Shown here in pieces: positions 41,433-51,954 of a stretch of 64,000 bases of DNA. Positions within the stretch are counted from its first letter, which is position 1, and each line of letters opens with the position of its first letter. The translations under genes were made by a program, and so were the position numbers. The notes under the pieces were generated by a model that saw nothing but the letters and a program-made list of their open reading frames with translations, did no database searches and was not told the origin of the DNA. Source of the DNA: Pseudoips prasinana (lineage: Eukaryota; Arthropoda; Insecta; Lepidoptera; Nolidae); NCBI GenBank assembly GCA_951640165.1, contig OX621244.1, forward strand, positions 18,804,001-18,868,000, in the 5' to 3' direction.

Positions 41433-42720
41433 TTAGGTCTTTACCTATGAAATTGCCGTTCTGCAGTACTGGCCATTTCAAATCAAAATAATTTTTGTTT
41501 GGCTAAGAATTCTAATTTCAAATTAATTTTATTTTAAAAACATGGATTCTTTTTTCCAAAAGTAGTCATTTCTTTATTGATTAGTGTTACATTTTCATCG
41601 CATTTCAATCTTTTTCGTCATCATGGATACGTTAAAAATTCGAGTAATTATGGAATATGAGTACCGTCGTGGCAGCAACGCGGCACAAGCGGCACGCAAC
41701 ATCAACGACGTTTACGGAGCTAACACTACAAACCAACGCACCACCTGTTATTGGTTTGCTCGCTTCCGTTCTGGAAATTTCGACCTGAAAAATGAACCTC
41801 GCTGTCGTCCGAAGACTTTGGTCGACAATGACGAATTAAAGGCGGTTGTGGAAGCTGATGATACACAATCTACGGCTGAATTAGCAGCAGCTTTCGACGT
41901 TAGCGTCAAAACAATATTGGTCCATTTGCGTCAAATTGGCAAGGTAAAAAAGCTTGACAAATGGGTGCCCCACGAACTCAATGATCGCCAGCGCGAAGTA
42001 CGCGTCGAGACGTGCCTTGCACTGCTCAACAGACACACAAATGAAGGAATTTTGAACCGCATTGTTACCTGCGATGAAAAATGGATTCTGTTTGATAACC
42101 GCAAGCGCTCAGCAAGTTGGTTGGATCCTGGTTCAGCACCTAAACAATGCCCTAAACGAAAACTTACCCCTAGAAAAGTGATGGTCACTGTTTGGTGGTC
42201 TAGCGCCGGTGTGATTCATCACAGCTTCTTACCAAACGGGGTGAGCATTACTGCAGATGTGTACTGTGAAGAACTGAGCACAATGATGGAGAAGCTGGCG
42301 CATCTCCAACCAGCATTGGTCAATCGCTCGTCTCCGCTGCTCCTGCACGACAACGCGCGACCTCATACTGCACAGCAGACGGTCTCCAAGTTGCAAGAAC
42401 TGGGGTTGGAAGCTCTCCGTCATCCGCCCTACTCACCAGACCTTGCGCCTACAGACTACTACTTTTTCCAGAATTTGGATAACTTCTTGGCGGGAAAAAA
42501 ATTCAATACCCGAGAGGCAGTACAAAATGCCTTTGAAGAATTTGTTGCCTCCCGTCTAGCTGATTTCTTTAAGAAGGGCATCAATAAACTGCCACTGCGA
42601 TGGCAAAGATGCATTGATTGCATGGGTGATTACTTCGATTAATACAAATAAAAAAATTCATGAAAAAAATTCGTTTAAATTTTTTCATACAAAACGGCAA
42701 TTTCATAGGTAAAGACCTAT
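41433..42720 (+). mobile_element. mariner transposon, complete
   Basis: TIRs of 28 bp (41433-41460 and 42693-42720) contain TAGGTCTTTACCTATGAAAT and differ only at the outermost base. TA lies on both sides (41431-41432 and 42721-42722), the mariner target duplication. The 1,288-bp length is typical. It sits in the 3' region of LINE-2, so it is younger than that LINE copy. It encodes one uninterrupted transposase. Confidence 0.95.
41623..42642 (+). CDS. mariner transposase, intact D,D34D
   Basis: Cut-and-paste transposase acting on the flanking TIRs. I choose the ATG at 41623 (MDTLKIRVIMEYEYRRG), giving 339 residues, close to the usual 340-350. The frame is open from 41584, but the first 13 codons are less mariner-like. 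The N-terminus has paired helix-turn-helix domains (AAQAARNINDVYG; DDTQSTAELAAAFDVSVKTI), then the linker WVPHELNDRQ that joins DNA-binding and catalytic parts in mariners. Catalytic Asp residues from this start are D151 (TCDEKW), D243 (LHDNARPH) and D278 (SPDLAPTDYYFF), with exactly 34 residues between the last two. There are no stops or frameshifts. AATAAA-like AATACAAATAAA follows the stop. TIR type and motifs suggest the cecropia subgroup. It may be functional; that is inference. Confidence 0.95.
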   Translation: MDTLKIRVIMEYEYRRGSNAAQAARNINDVYGANTTNQRTTCYWFARFRSGNFDLKNEPRCRPKTLVDNDELKAVVEADDTQSTAELAAAFDVSVKTILVHLRQIGKVKKLDKWVPHELNDRQREVRVETCLALLNRHTNEGILNRIVTCDEKWILFDNRKRSASWLDPGSAPKQCPKRKLTPRKVMVTVWWSSAGVIHHSFLPNGVSITADVYCEELSTMMEKLAHLQPALVNRSSPLLLHDNARPHTAQQTVSKLQELGLEALRHPPYSPDLAPTDYYFFQNLDNFLAGKKFNTREAVQNAFEEFVASRLADFFKKGINKLPLRWQRCIDCMGDYFD

Positions 42721-42794
42721 TATAATCTAAAATAATAAGCATTCAGACAACCGATCGAGCATATATTGTATTTGCCTACTAAATAATTACTCTA

Positions 42795-42970
42795 ATTGGA
42801 CCAAATCCCGTGTTCATGCCCGCTTGAGTATGTTTCGCCGGACCGTCTCAACTGGGTCGTGTTGAAACCGGTAGTAGATGAACCCACTGACTTTGTTTCG
42901 CTGGGTCTTCTCAGTTAGGGCGCATTGGATCCGGTGGTAGCATTAAAGCGCGACGGTCGTTATTAACACA
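42795..42970. other. GC-rich insertion in LINE-2 3' region
   Basis: TTTCGCCGGACCGTCTCAAC and GAAACCGGTAGTAGATGAAC are repeated in diverged form as TTTCGCTGGGTCTTCTCAG and GATCCGGTGGTAGCA, so two tandem units of about 75 bp. There is no equivalent in the related LINE-2 3' sequence at 13.1-13.6 kb, so it is probably an insertion of unknown type. Confidence 0.5.
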
Positions 42971-44933
42971 AGGTCCGTCATAATAATAATACCTTTAATA
43001 TAGACAGAACCATTGACAATATGTAGTAAAAATATTAGACTTAAACTAGATAATTAAACATAATCTCTTGACAATAACTTGATACGAGCTAGCTAAATAT
43101 CATTTCTGTAATAAAATAAATTTTATAAATGTTTTCATACAAGATGTACCTAAATATCTATGTTACTAGAAATAATATCTAATGTATACAACTATATTAC
43201 TACAAATATGTTCTGACTATTTACAAGCGCTTTTTTAAAGTCTACGTGAATAAAAACCTTTTTTATTTATTTTATTAATTTTTTATTGTTAATGTACATG
43301 TCAAGTATGACACTCTCTGGTCTGATCATTTCCCTCTTATCATTACGTGTAATTTAAAATTACTATCCCCTACAGTCAGCCCTAAAATTAAAAATAACGA
43401 TGTAATATGGGGAATAAGAAGTGAGGAACAAATTTCGCGGTATACCAGTGAGTGTCATAATCGACTTAAAGTGATTGACTTTCCGCCTGAGTGTATAAAC
43501 TGCGCTAATTGTTATTGTGGTGACCGTGGCCACAGGCGTGCCATAGATACGCTCTACTCCGACATTGTGTCTGCTCTCCGTGACTCAGCTGTGGCGAGTC
43601 GAGGACGTATGCGGGAGAAAAGGGGTGGCCACGCATAGTAGGGTGGAATACCCATGTCAGCGAAGCTCATAGGGTGGCCAAATCTAAATTTGAGGCCTGG
43701 GTGTTGGGCGGTAGGCCCAAGTCGGGATTTTTATATAAAGATATGTGCGATAGCAGAAGAGTGTTTAAATCTCGACTGAAATGGTGCCAAAATCATCAGG
43801 ACCAAATAAGAATGGACGCTCTAGCTGTGAAACATTGCAATGGGGACTTTCGCGGCTTCTGGCAGAGTACCAATAAAGTAAATGTTCGACCTGGCCTTCC
43901 TGTGAGCGTCGATGGTGTGAGTAACCCGAAAGAAATTGCCAACCTTTTTAAGAACCATTTTTGTGTTATGTCTTCTTTGGGTCAGGTGGCTGAGGTGTTC
44001 GGTGCTGACATGAACGGTCGTGAGGTAAGAACTACCTTTCAAACTGAGAGTATTACCGAAGCGATAAAGCTTATTTCGAGGGGCAAGTCCCCGGGACATG
44101 ATGGACTCAGCATTGAGCACCTGCAGCATGCTGGGCCACACATTGCGAGGGTCTTGGCTATGTTCTACTCGCTGTGTGTGAGCCACTCCTACTTACCTCC
44201 CGACTGTATGAAAACAGTGGTAGTCCCTGTAGTGAAAAATAAAACGGGTGATCTTACTGATAAAAGTAACTACAGGCCTATTTCTCTTGCCACTATCGCA
44301 GCCAAAGTGTTTGACGGTTTGCTAAATGTGCAGCTCCAGAACTATGTAAAATTGCATGACAACCAATTTGGGTTTCGTCCTCGACTGTCCACTGAAAGTG
44401 CCATACTGTGCCTGAAGCATACCGTCAGATACTACACGGATCGGAAAACACCCGTGTATGCGTGCTTCCTCGACTTGTCCAAAGCTTTTGACATGGTAGT
44501 ATATGACCTGCTGTGGCATAAGCTGAGGAACATAGGACTACCACAGGAACTAATCAGTGTGTTCCAGTACTGGTATTCGCATCAGTCCAACAGTGTTAGA
44601 TGGGTGGGGACAATGTCGGATCCGTATCGGCTCGAGTGTGGAGTTAGGCAGGGCGGATTAACATCTCCCACCCTGTTTAATTTATACATAAATGGTCTGA
44701 TTGTAGCGCTTAGTAGTCAAAATGTCGGCTGCCGTATTGACGGCATATGTGTCAATAACCTGAGTTATGCCGATGATACCGTCCTCTTAAGTGCATCGGT
44801 TTGTGGCCTAAGGAAGCTGATACAGATATGTGAGGATTATGCTTGTGGCCACGGATTAATATATAATGTAAATAAGAGTCAGTGGTTGATTTTCGAGACC
44901 GCCAGTGCAAAATGTCCTAAAAACATACCACCG

Positions 44934-47769
44934 CACATACGGGTATTTGATACAAAAAACTGGCCAAAACCTTTTTTTGGTAATTTTGGGTCAATTGTGC
45001 CTCCTAATTATTTTTCATATTAATTTTAGTATAACCCAATCATTTCTATACCCTTTTCTCCAAAGGGACTTACGTGTGAAATAAAATCGAAATAAAATAA
45101 AACATTATTTTCTATTTCAAGCATTATGGTGATTTATTTGTACAATAACTAATAAAAAAAGCATTTAAAAATACACAATGATTTAAAAATAACGCTTACT
45201 TTTTACATAACCTTACAAAATACATAAATGAAAAGCTATGTACAAACTGTAATTTACATCGAAATAAAAGTTAAATATACATTTTCTTGTAATATTTACA
45301 GAGAAACTTATACAGCTAATATTCGTCAGACTCGCTATCGCTATCTGCTTGATCAGTACTAGTGCCCGGGTCAGCATTATCAGTGTCAGTGTCCGCGGGA
45401 CACTCGTATTCAACTTTAAGAAATTGTAGAATTTCTTGCGATAGTGGTTTCCTGTTCCTTTTGAATTGCATTCTGCTGCTGCTACTAAGAAAGACATCAG
45501 AGGTCAGAAGAAGGCGGTTCATGACATCTTGGAGGCAATTCTTTCGCGAAAACTTTCTTGCAAAGTTTTGCCTGTATAGGCGGAAATGTTTATTGGAAGT
45601 TTATATCAATCCCTGTTATTGAGGCAGTTGTTACAGGATCGGCAAAGAATCTCCTAGAAGTATTTCCATCGTTAGTATTTCCAAAGCCAGCTTTCGGCAC
45701 GTCTACAAGCAAGCCCATTTGCTCTCGAAAGGCCTCTTGAATCTCTTTCTTTTTATCTGCCGAAAGCTGCTTTTCCTCCTTGTTAAGCCTCCATTTTTTG
45801 ATAGGTAGTTTGTAGGCTATATGGAGACATGTTTCGAGAAATCTAATCCGAGCGTGCAATATTGATAGTCCAAATTTGAGCGAGTTCGAATCTATCAAAC
45901 TTTCGTCGGTTTTAAGATTGTTGAAATCTTTGCTGGTCTGCTTGCATATGTAGCACTTCATTGTTGACGTGGTATTAGTTGCGGCATTGCACACTTTACC
46001 ATCTACCATTGTAAGCACAAGTGTGTGCGACACCTTTATGACTTTATTGTCAGCCTCAACTTCAGTGGGGTTTATGTTTTGTGCCTGGTTTTCAATGTGT
46101 GCTATTTCGGATCGAGTCACTTCATTATTTTCATGCACAAACTGAATCCTTATAGGACGGCAAAATCGGCAAGATGAAGGAGCTGGATTCTGCCACCAAA
46201 TCTTCAGTTGGCCATTCACATTACTTGTCAGTCGTAGGGGTACTAATGAGCTTATAAAAACATGGGCATCGGAGCCTGACTCATCTTGGAATTTTTGTTT
46301 AAATTCTTGTGCTTTCGAGCCATCACATCCCCATTTGCAAATGAGTTCCATATTCTGCCCTTCAATTTCTGTTGCTGTCATTAACACTTTCTGGAGGTAC
46401 AGGCAAAGGCGTTGAGTGGTGTGGTCAAGAAGATCTTGTAAAGTAATTTCTGCTATCGATTCGGAGACAATAGATTTAGGATAGCACTCCGTTTTCGCTC
46501 TCTGTAGGAGAGAATAACAGGGGTATATATCCTCCTGCCCATCTCTTATCACATTATATTGTTTGCGCGTTAGGTCGGCTTCCACGTATTTAATCAGTGC
46601 TTGTGTTATCGTTAACTTGCCGCTTTTTGAACTTTTGTCGGCTGAACTTATGATTTTGCGGAATCTAGTGGCTCGTCTCGGAGTCGCTGAAGCCTGTTTT
46701 ATTATTTGAGACAAATCATTGTTGCCTGCGGCTCGTTCACTCATCACAGCAGCATACGTCAACTCTTCATGCGATATTTCTGATCTCACTTTCTCTGTTT
46801 TGCGCCTTTTGCTTCTTTCACTACATTCTTGGAATTCCTTAAGAGGTCGGCCGGGTTTATTGTGTCGCCAAACAGGTAGAGAAATTTTTTCTTTAAGCCA
46901 TTGTTCATTCGTTTTTCGGAAACGACATTCTTTGTAGCTTGCTGAGGTCCATTTTAGCTTGTAATGATGTTTAAATGATTTTAAGCAATGGCGGAGTACT
47001 TTAGTTTTGTCCTCGGGGCATTTGGTCATTTCAATTAGTTTATGCTCAAGAAAGTCCAGTTTTTTATCTAAATTTTTGTAGTCGCACTGTTTTATTACGT
47101 TAAACATATCCTCTCTTGTTATTGTCATCGATGACTCATCATAAGGACCTGCCAACAAGAAAAAATCTATGTTAAAATCAAAGAAACACAAAGTGTTGTT
47201 TTTTTTTCGAAAAAAACCTATTTTTGTTCAGAGGCTATAATTCATAGGGGCGGAAAGAGGCGGAAGGTTTTTCTCTTGATATGAAATCTAGAAGGTTCAA
47301 AGAACACGATTATGTATAAACTTTAGCTTAACTATGTTTATCTGATACTTAATTTGACGAAGGAAACCTATTTTACGTGTTTTTTTTTGCATAAAAATAC
47401 TCATGACTTTATGGTACAATTAAAGAATGAAAAAGTGATCCTAACAGTAGCACAATAGATTCAAAATAAAGTTCATACCTGTGCCTGAAGATTCCATGAT
47501 GGTTTTTGGGGTTTGCACTAAACACAACAGTATGATTAGTCTTAAACAGCAATTGAAATTTGCGAGCGCCGAGAAAACAAACGTGTCACTAGCACAACAG
47601 ATGAGTTCCGACTGACGTTGAGGGCGCATGGAGCGCTCTAGCCCCTTCTGGGTACCGGTTTCTTAATGAATAGAGTGTCCCATTGTTAAAACATAACAAA
47701 GGATAGCTGCGCGGTTACTATTGTAAAAATGACTTTTGGCCAGTTTTTTGTATCAAATACCCGTATGTG
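44934..47769 (-). mobile_element. Transib DNA transposon (RAG1-related), internally deleted
   Basis: Identical 36-bp TIRs (44934-44969 and 47734-47769) begin CACATACGGGTATTTGATAC. The 5-bp GC-rich target duplication CACCG (44929-44933 and 47770-47774) is what Transib makes. The TIR starts with CAC, as V(D)J recombination signals and Transib ends do, and has a nonamer-like ACAAAAAAC 11 bp after the CACATAC heptamer. Deleting the element and one CACCG restores the LINE-3 frame (…NIPP-VRLNG…). Length 2,836 bp. It encodes a two-exon transposase on the minus strand. Confidence 0.93.
45316..47497 (-). pseudogene. Transib transposase, two exons, catalytic-Glu region deleted
   Basis: Transib transposase is the closest mobile relative of the RAG1 core; it cuts at CAC-starting ends. 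Exon 1 is 47497-47479 (MESSGT), donor GTATGA. Exon 2 starts at 47148 after TTGGCAG, giving GPYDESSMTITRED, and runs to a stop at 45590. Visible motifs: WGCDGSKAQ with the first catalytic Asp (about residue 282), SLVPLRL, WWQNPAPSSCRFCRPI, MVDGKVCNA with the second Asp (about 389), the zinc-binding-like CYICKQT, LHARIRFLETCLHIAY, and GNTNDGNTSRRFF near the end. After TGIDINFQ the frame stops. The C-terminal part resumes in another frame (NKHFRLYRQNFARKFSRK, VMNRLLLTSD, acidic tail …DSESDEY) at 45590-45316. By family comparison a block of roughly 80 codons that should hold the third catalytic residue, Glu, is missing. The product should be catalytically dead. Confidence 0.9.
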
Positions 47770-48440
47770 CACCGGTTCGACTTAATGGTGTTTCCCTAGA
47801 GAGGGTAACACAATTTAAATATTTGGGACATGTCCTCACTGGCGACCTCGGGGATCACGCTGATATCGAAAGGGAGCGGAGGGCGCTGTCTGTCAGAGCT
47901 AATATGTTAGCCCGCAGGTTTGCGCGCTGTTCAGATGAAGTAAAAGTGACGCTCTTTAGAGCGTACTGTACATCACTTTACACGTGCAGCCTGTGGGCTC
48001 ACTACACTAATAGAGATTACAGCGCCATCCGCGTCCAATATAATAACGGGTTCAGGGCGTTGATGGGGCTGCCCCGATACTGCAGCGCCTCGACAATGTT
48101 TGCTGAGGCGCACATGGACTGCTTTCACGCGACCATGCGCAAGCGCGCTACGTCCATGGTGCGCCAAGTACGGGCCAGTTCCAACACCATTTTGAGCATG
48201 ATTGCGCGAAGGCTGGATTGTCCTTTCATCCGGCATTGTTGCGGCAGGCATATTGCTGTACCAATACCGGAGAAAAAGCTTTAATGTAATTTTTATTAGT
48301 ATTTGTTTTTATTATTATTAATTATTATTTGGTTTATTGTATGATTTTATTATTATTATTTCTAATTTATACATTTAATTTAATTTATTATTATGTTATT
48401 ATGGGTGTAACTTACCTGAAATAAATGGGAAAAAAAAACC

Positions 48441-49049
48441 CAGTTTTCGGGATGATACTAACAAATTTTTCTTTTTACAGATAAAGCCCAAAATCACTTT
48501 TGGCTCGACCCGGGATTTGACTTCGTTATCTGCTATAGCACATTCCTGAAAATTTTGAACTATTCGTCAGTCTGTACGTCTGTCGACGGACAGACGTACA
48601 GACTGACAGTCGGGATTGTACTTTAAATTACACGTTTTTCGAATTGTTATGGGCATAATATTATTTTAGCTCAAACAAATATTATTTTATCTACTAATAC
48701 TTCAGTCTATTATCTAGGATTTAACGGCTGTTAAAATGGCTCCCAGCAAGCAAACATAATTTTTCAAATAAACTAAATAATGCGATGTAGTTTTAAACTG
48801 AGGCGAGGCGGTGTAGTCTTTTTTACAGGTCTGGTAGTCGAGATATCGTATTTTTATCTGACCTCCGCACCGCTCGTAAGTTTTGTGAGCGACACTACAC
48901 ATTTCTGTTAGAAATTACGCTTTTTACGAACTATGGCGAGGACACTCACGATATTGTTCGCAGTCTTGCTTCATAAGAACAAAAGTTTTTGTATTTGAAG
49001 TCCAACCATCTACCATCATACAACAATGTTATCTAGCTGTAACGTTTTA
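48441..49049. other. intergenic sequence with a hairpin
   Basis: A 62-codon minus frame at 48714-48902 has no recognised family. The hairpin is listed separately. Confidence 0.4.
48566..48607. repeat. 19-bp perfect hairpin (GTCAGTCTGTACGTCTGTC)
   Basis: Arm 48566-48584 is exactly complementary to 48589-48607, with a 4-base loop GACG. The sequence resembles the GACAGACGGACGGACAG part of the GAGTCG repeat, suggesting two inverted ends of that repeat joined head to head. Confidence 0.9.
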
Positions 49050-49259
49050 TCCTCCTAATATTATAAATACGAAAGTTTGTGAGTATGGATGAAAGAGTAA
49101 CAAACATCCATACATGCATGGATGATTGTTACTCTTTCATGCAAAAACTACTGAACGGATTTTGATGAAACTTTGTAGTAATATAGCTTATATATCCGAA
49201 TAACACATAGGTTATGATTTATAAAGTTTGACGCGAGTGAAACCGCGGGGTACAGCTAG
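49050..49259 (+). mobile_element. non-autonomous Helitron, complete ends
   Basis: Starts A|TCCTCCTAATATTATAAATA, then GTTTGTGAGTATGGATG, CATGCAAAAACTACTGAACG, AATAACACATAGGTTATG, and ends GCGAGTGAAACCGCGGGG followed by TACAGCTAG|T. An internal palindrome TAACAAACATCCATACATGC with its complement lies at 49096-49138. The 210-bp length is best for defining the family ends. Confidence 0.88.
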
Positions 49260-49811
49260 TACTTAAGAAAACTAAACTAATTATAGGAATTAAAGCGATG
49301 ATAGTTTATATAAAATATTAATTAATAATAAAAATATAAATTCTAAATATAAGTAGGCTAATAAAAAGGTGGCTTTGTAATGAATATTTATTTAAGCTAT
49401 AAATGAATGTACCAATTTAAAATGGCTATATTTAATAACAACATTTATTAGCGGCAATAATCTAAAGGTAACTTTAGTTTTAGTCGAGCAGCTTTTTATC
49501 ATCGATCGTTTCCTATATACGGTCAGTAAATTAACAATTTTAGGTTCTTGACTTAAACATTTAGAAGTTGACTTAAGCATTTAGAAATCACGTCAGCGAT
49601 GATACGCAACCACCCACCATATTTTTTGCTCTTAAAATGAACACTGATATATTTACATAAGCCATTAGTTTATTTGGCCATTTTGCTGACTTGTAGCGCA
49701 TGTGGTCGAACGTGCGCTTCAAAGATGGGTTACGTCAGTCACCTGAGAGCACATAAACGAAGCTTTCAATAGTTAGCCAGTGGCTGTGTCAGCAGGAGGA
49801 TATATAATATA
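49260..49811. other. intergenic sequence
   Basis: A short direct duplication (AGAAGTTGACTTAA/AAGTTGACTTAAGC…CATTTAGAA) occurs near 49556-49590. No gene recognised. Confidence 0.4.
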
Positions 49812-50060
49812 TGCCATCATCAGTCTGATTCCGTCCACTGCTGGATATAGGCCTTCCCCTAAGGTTACTATATATATTTTGGGGGCCCATTTGGGGGGGT
49901 TTGTAGTCACCACGCTTGGCATGTGAGATGGCGACCGCAGTTAGGTGGTAGCTATAGTACACATGTAGCGCTGCTGCCCGACAACCTGTTGTGTACCTTA
50001 GTTGCCTTTTACGACACCCTCGGGATGGTATGGGGTGGTTCTGATATTCTTTTTAAACCG
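49812..50060 (-). repeat. SINE-A copy (variant with GTCGTAAAAGGC head)
   Basis: CATCATCAGTCTGATTCCGT, CCACTGCTGGATATAGGCC, CACCACGCTTGGCATG, GCGACCGCAGTTAG, GTAGCGCTGCTGCCCGAC, TTAGTTGCCTTTTACGACAC and GGGGTGGTTCTGATATTCT. It shares the GTGTCGTAAAAGGC head with the copy at 14685. Confidence 0.85.
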
Positions 50061-50089
50061 GAAATCACACGGCAAGTGCCGCGTATTAA

Positions 50090-50310
50090 ATGATTTTTTT
50101 TTATTTGTTAAGGCAGGGGGAATGCCTTCGCATGCCACCCGCAAAAAGTGTCTGCGGGTGGGTATGTCGGACTTGCACCGACTAAACCTACCTGCCGTGG
50201 ACTTCTCTTGGCGCCCTATGGGGGAGTCCCGAGAACGCGGGTATGCTGCTCCGGTACCCCCCTTTTGCGCCATGTCCCAGATGGTCGGGACACCCTATTA
50301 CACATGCTAT
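50090..50310 (-). repeat. SINE-B, uninterrupted copy
   Basis: The plus strand begins with poly(T) (the minus-strand poly(A) tail) then GGCAGGGGGAATGCCTTCGC, a hairpin ACCCGC-AAAAAGTGTCT-GCGGGT, ATGTCGGACTTGCACCGAC, TTGGCGCCCTATGGGGGAG, AACGCGGGTATGCTGCTCCG and CCATGTCCCAGATGGTCGGG. It serves as the empty-site reference for the 3-kb insertion at 9575-12606. Confidence 0.75.
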
Positions 50311-50334
50311 TATTGAAAAAAGCCTTTATAATAC

Positions 50335-50655
50335 TTACTCAGAATGAAGGGCCAGTTGGCGTGGTTGGCTAATGCTTGCTTTTCGCTCCGGAGGTCGTGG
50401 GTACGATGCCCACCAGGGCAAATAGATGTGGGCATGAACATGTCTATTTGTGTTGAGTCTGGGTGTCAATTGTCTATATAAGTATGTATTTACAAAACAA
50501 AAGTAGAAGGTATATGTAGTATATACTGATATACTACATATACCTACTACTTTTCTTTTGTAAATACAGATAACTGTACCTGGTTCCCATAGTACAAGCT
50601 CTGCTTAGTTTGGAATAAGATGGCCGTGTGTAAATAATGTCCCAGGATATTATTA
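50335..50655 (+). repeat. tRNA-derived SINE with an internal palindrome
   Basis: Head: GTGGTTGGCTAATGCTTGC and GTGGGTACGATGCCCACC. Body: GTCTATATAAGTATGTATTT and CCATAGTACAAGCTCTGC, then a tail TATTATTATTAT. Between the body parts, 50488-50568 is an extra inverted repeat (TATTTACAAAACAAAAGTAG…TTTTCTTTTGTAAATA) absent from the other copies. Confidence 0.78.
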
Positions 50656-51954
50656 TTATATGTACCAGGTGTTAAAAGACTCCGTAAATTTTCTGTGTAA
50701 CGTGTTAAAAGCTGTAAGAGCAAATTTTACTGAGATTAATAATATTAGGTACATTTCTTTTCTTTCATACTACATAGAAACAACATTTTCCTTCCAATAA
50801 GATTTGAAGTCAAGCCCTTAATTCAAATAGGATCTCAGAGGCTCACCTAACAGCGATGAAATTTTCCTTATAAGTCGTGGATATTCCATAGAGTTGATGT
50901 ATCTAATTTTGTATAATAGTGCAATGACTATCAATGACGATTTAGCTCAGATGTGTGTGCGGAATCACATCTTTGATCTAAAATAAATTTGTACAAAATC
51001 CAGGTTGGCAGCTCTCGCATGATTTCGAAAGTGAACTGACCCCAACTTTCCCTAATCTCTTTCAGTAATAACGTCAACAATTTGGGGATTATTATTAATT
51101 GTACATTCTCTGGGAGATGTCATCTTCGAACTTTAAGCGCCTGGTGTTGGTATCAGCAGTTCCCCTGAGGCGCCTAAATTCATCCACTATAATTTCAATT
51201 TTTTGATAACCTCTCTTAACTATTATTGAATAAATCTCGCTGAAAAAGTATATATAATATTAACTTGAGAATCTCCAAAACCCTTGTGTAAGATTCATAT
51301 TTGGCCTTCGCAAATATGATCACGTTTTATCATTCCGTTGAAAGCTCAAGAAGTTGCCAATCCGTCTTTGTTGGAATGCATAACTTCTTTCCCTGTTATG
51401 TAAAAAAAGTCTTTAATCCTTTTTATCTCACCGTTTTTCTATAACTTAAAATTGCGTCCTGCTAGGCATTGGACAGGTTCTTGCTAATTACTATGAGATG
51501 TGCCCAAAATCTTGCCTAATTCAATAAAGTTGTTAAAGAACACTGTCTGTGTTTGTAAAGTCCTTCTCTAGAATAAAATAATACTTGTGAATTAATTAAA
51601 ATTTATTTTTATTATATCGCTGGCCATGAGAAATAAAGCGGAAATATCAAAAATTCAATTTTACAGGAGAAATAAACTTATTACTTGGACTAATTAAAAC
51701 CACCTTTGTTCAAATAATACTGTTATTTCAGTTAAGTTTAACTTCGGTGAAAAGTTTTTCGTCTATAGCAAATGTTGGAGTAATCACAAACAACTAATTG
51801 ATATCAGGTTAATTGATACAGTGCCATACGTAAATTTAATGAATTAAAAAAAACGAGACCATAATATTTAAAAAGTTAAGGTAGTTTAAGTGAAATGAAT
51901 TTCGGTACAATATTTTTCGAACTTATGATAGGTGACACTGGCAATACACTAATC
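50656..51954. other. intergenic sequence
   Basis: About 1.3 kb without recognised features. It is the unduplicated left flank of the tandem duplication. Confidence 0.4.

Larger units (their letters stand above)
38421..43275 (+). pseudogene. LINE-2, CR1/Jockey-group element with RT, twice interrupted
   Basis: Endonuclease: IICVYRPPASDLKLF, VCGDFNMNILAD, TCIDNIITNF and RSDH, ending near 38829 with a frameshift. Linker: FRPLTKSNLGKFSNKLENS. It then resumes beyond a 225-bp nested insert as LPNKSKPNDMYTTLF. RT: NYRPISILPALSKIFEKLM (39930), QFGFTRGRATQ, FCDLSKAFDCVDH, MGVPQGSILGP, catalytic FADDTSL (about 40410-40430), GLTLDSKLQW, then SYGILLWG and QKRAVRAIYG. Frameshifts occur near 39800 and 40740. 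A long 3' region to about 43275 contains a mariner and a GC-rich segment. It has the most complete ORF2 of its family here. The clade call is only to group level. Confidence 0.85.
43290..48440 (+). pseudogene. LINE-3, endonuclease C-terminus to 3' end, split by Transib
   Basis: A 5'-truncated non-LTR element entering at VKYDTLWSDHFPLI, the endonuclease SDH motif. A linker with CNCANCYCGDRGH-like cysteines lies near 43520, with one frameshift near 43635. A 449-codon frame (43674-45023) then holds KSPGHDGLSIEHL, NYRPISLATIAAKVFD, NQFGFRPRLST, FLDLSKAFDMV, GVRQGGLTSPTLFNLYI and catalytic LSYADDTVLL. At CPKNIPP the Transib inserts, and the frame resumes at 47775 as VRLNGVSLERVTQFKYLGH through FRAYCTSLYTCSLWAHY to a stop at 48284. 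The 3' end is AT-rich with GAAATAAATGGGAAAAAAAA. Apart from the frameshift and the insert, ORF2 is well preserved. Confidence 0.88.

Noticed and set aside
41584..41622. Upstream 13-codon extension of the mariner frame
   Set aside because: It falls outside the usual mariner N-terminus; the ATG at 41623 gives the expected length.
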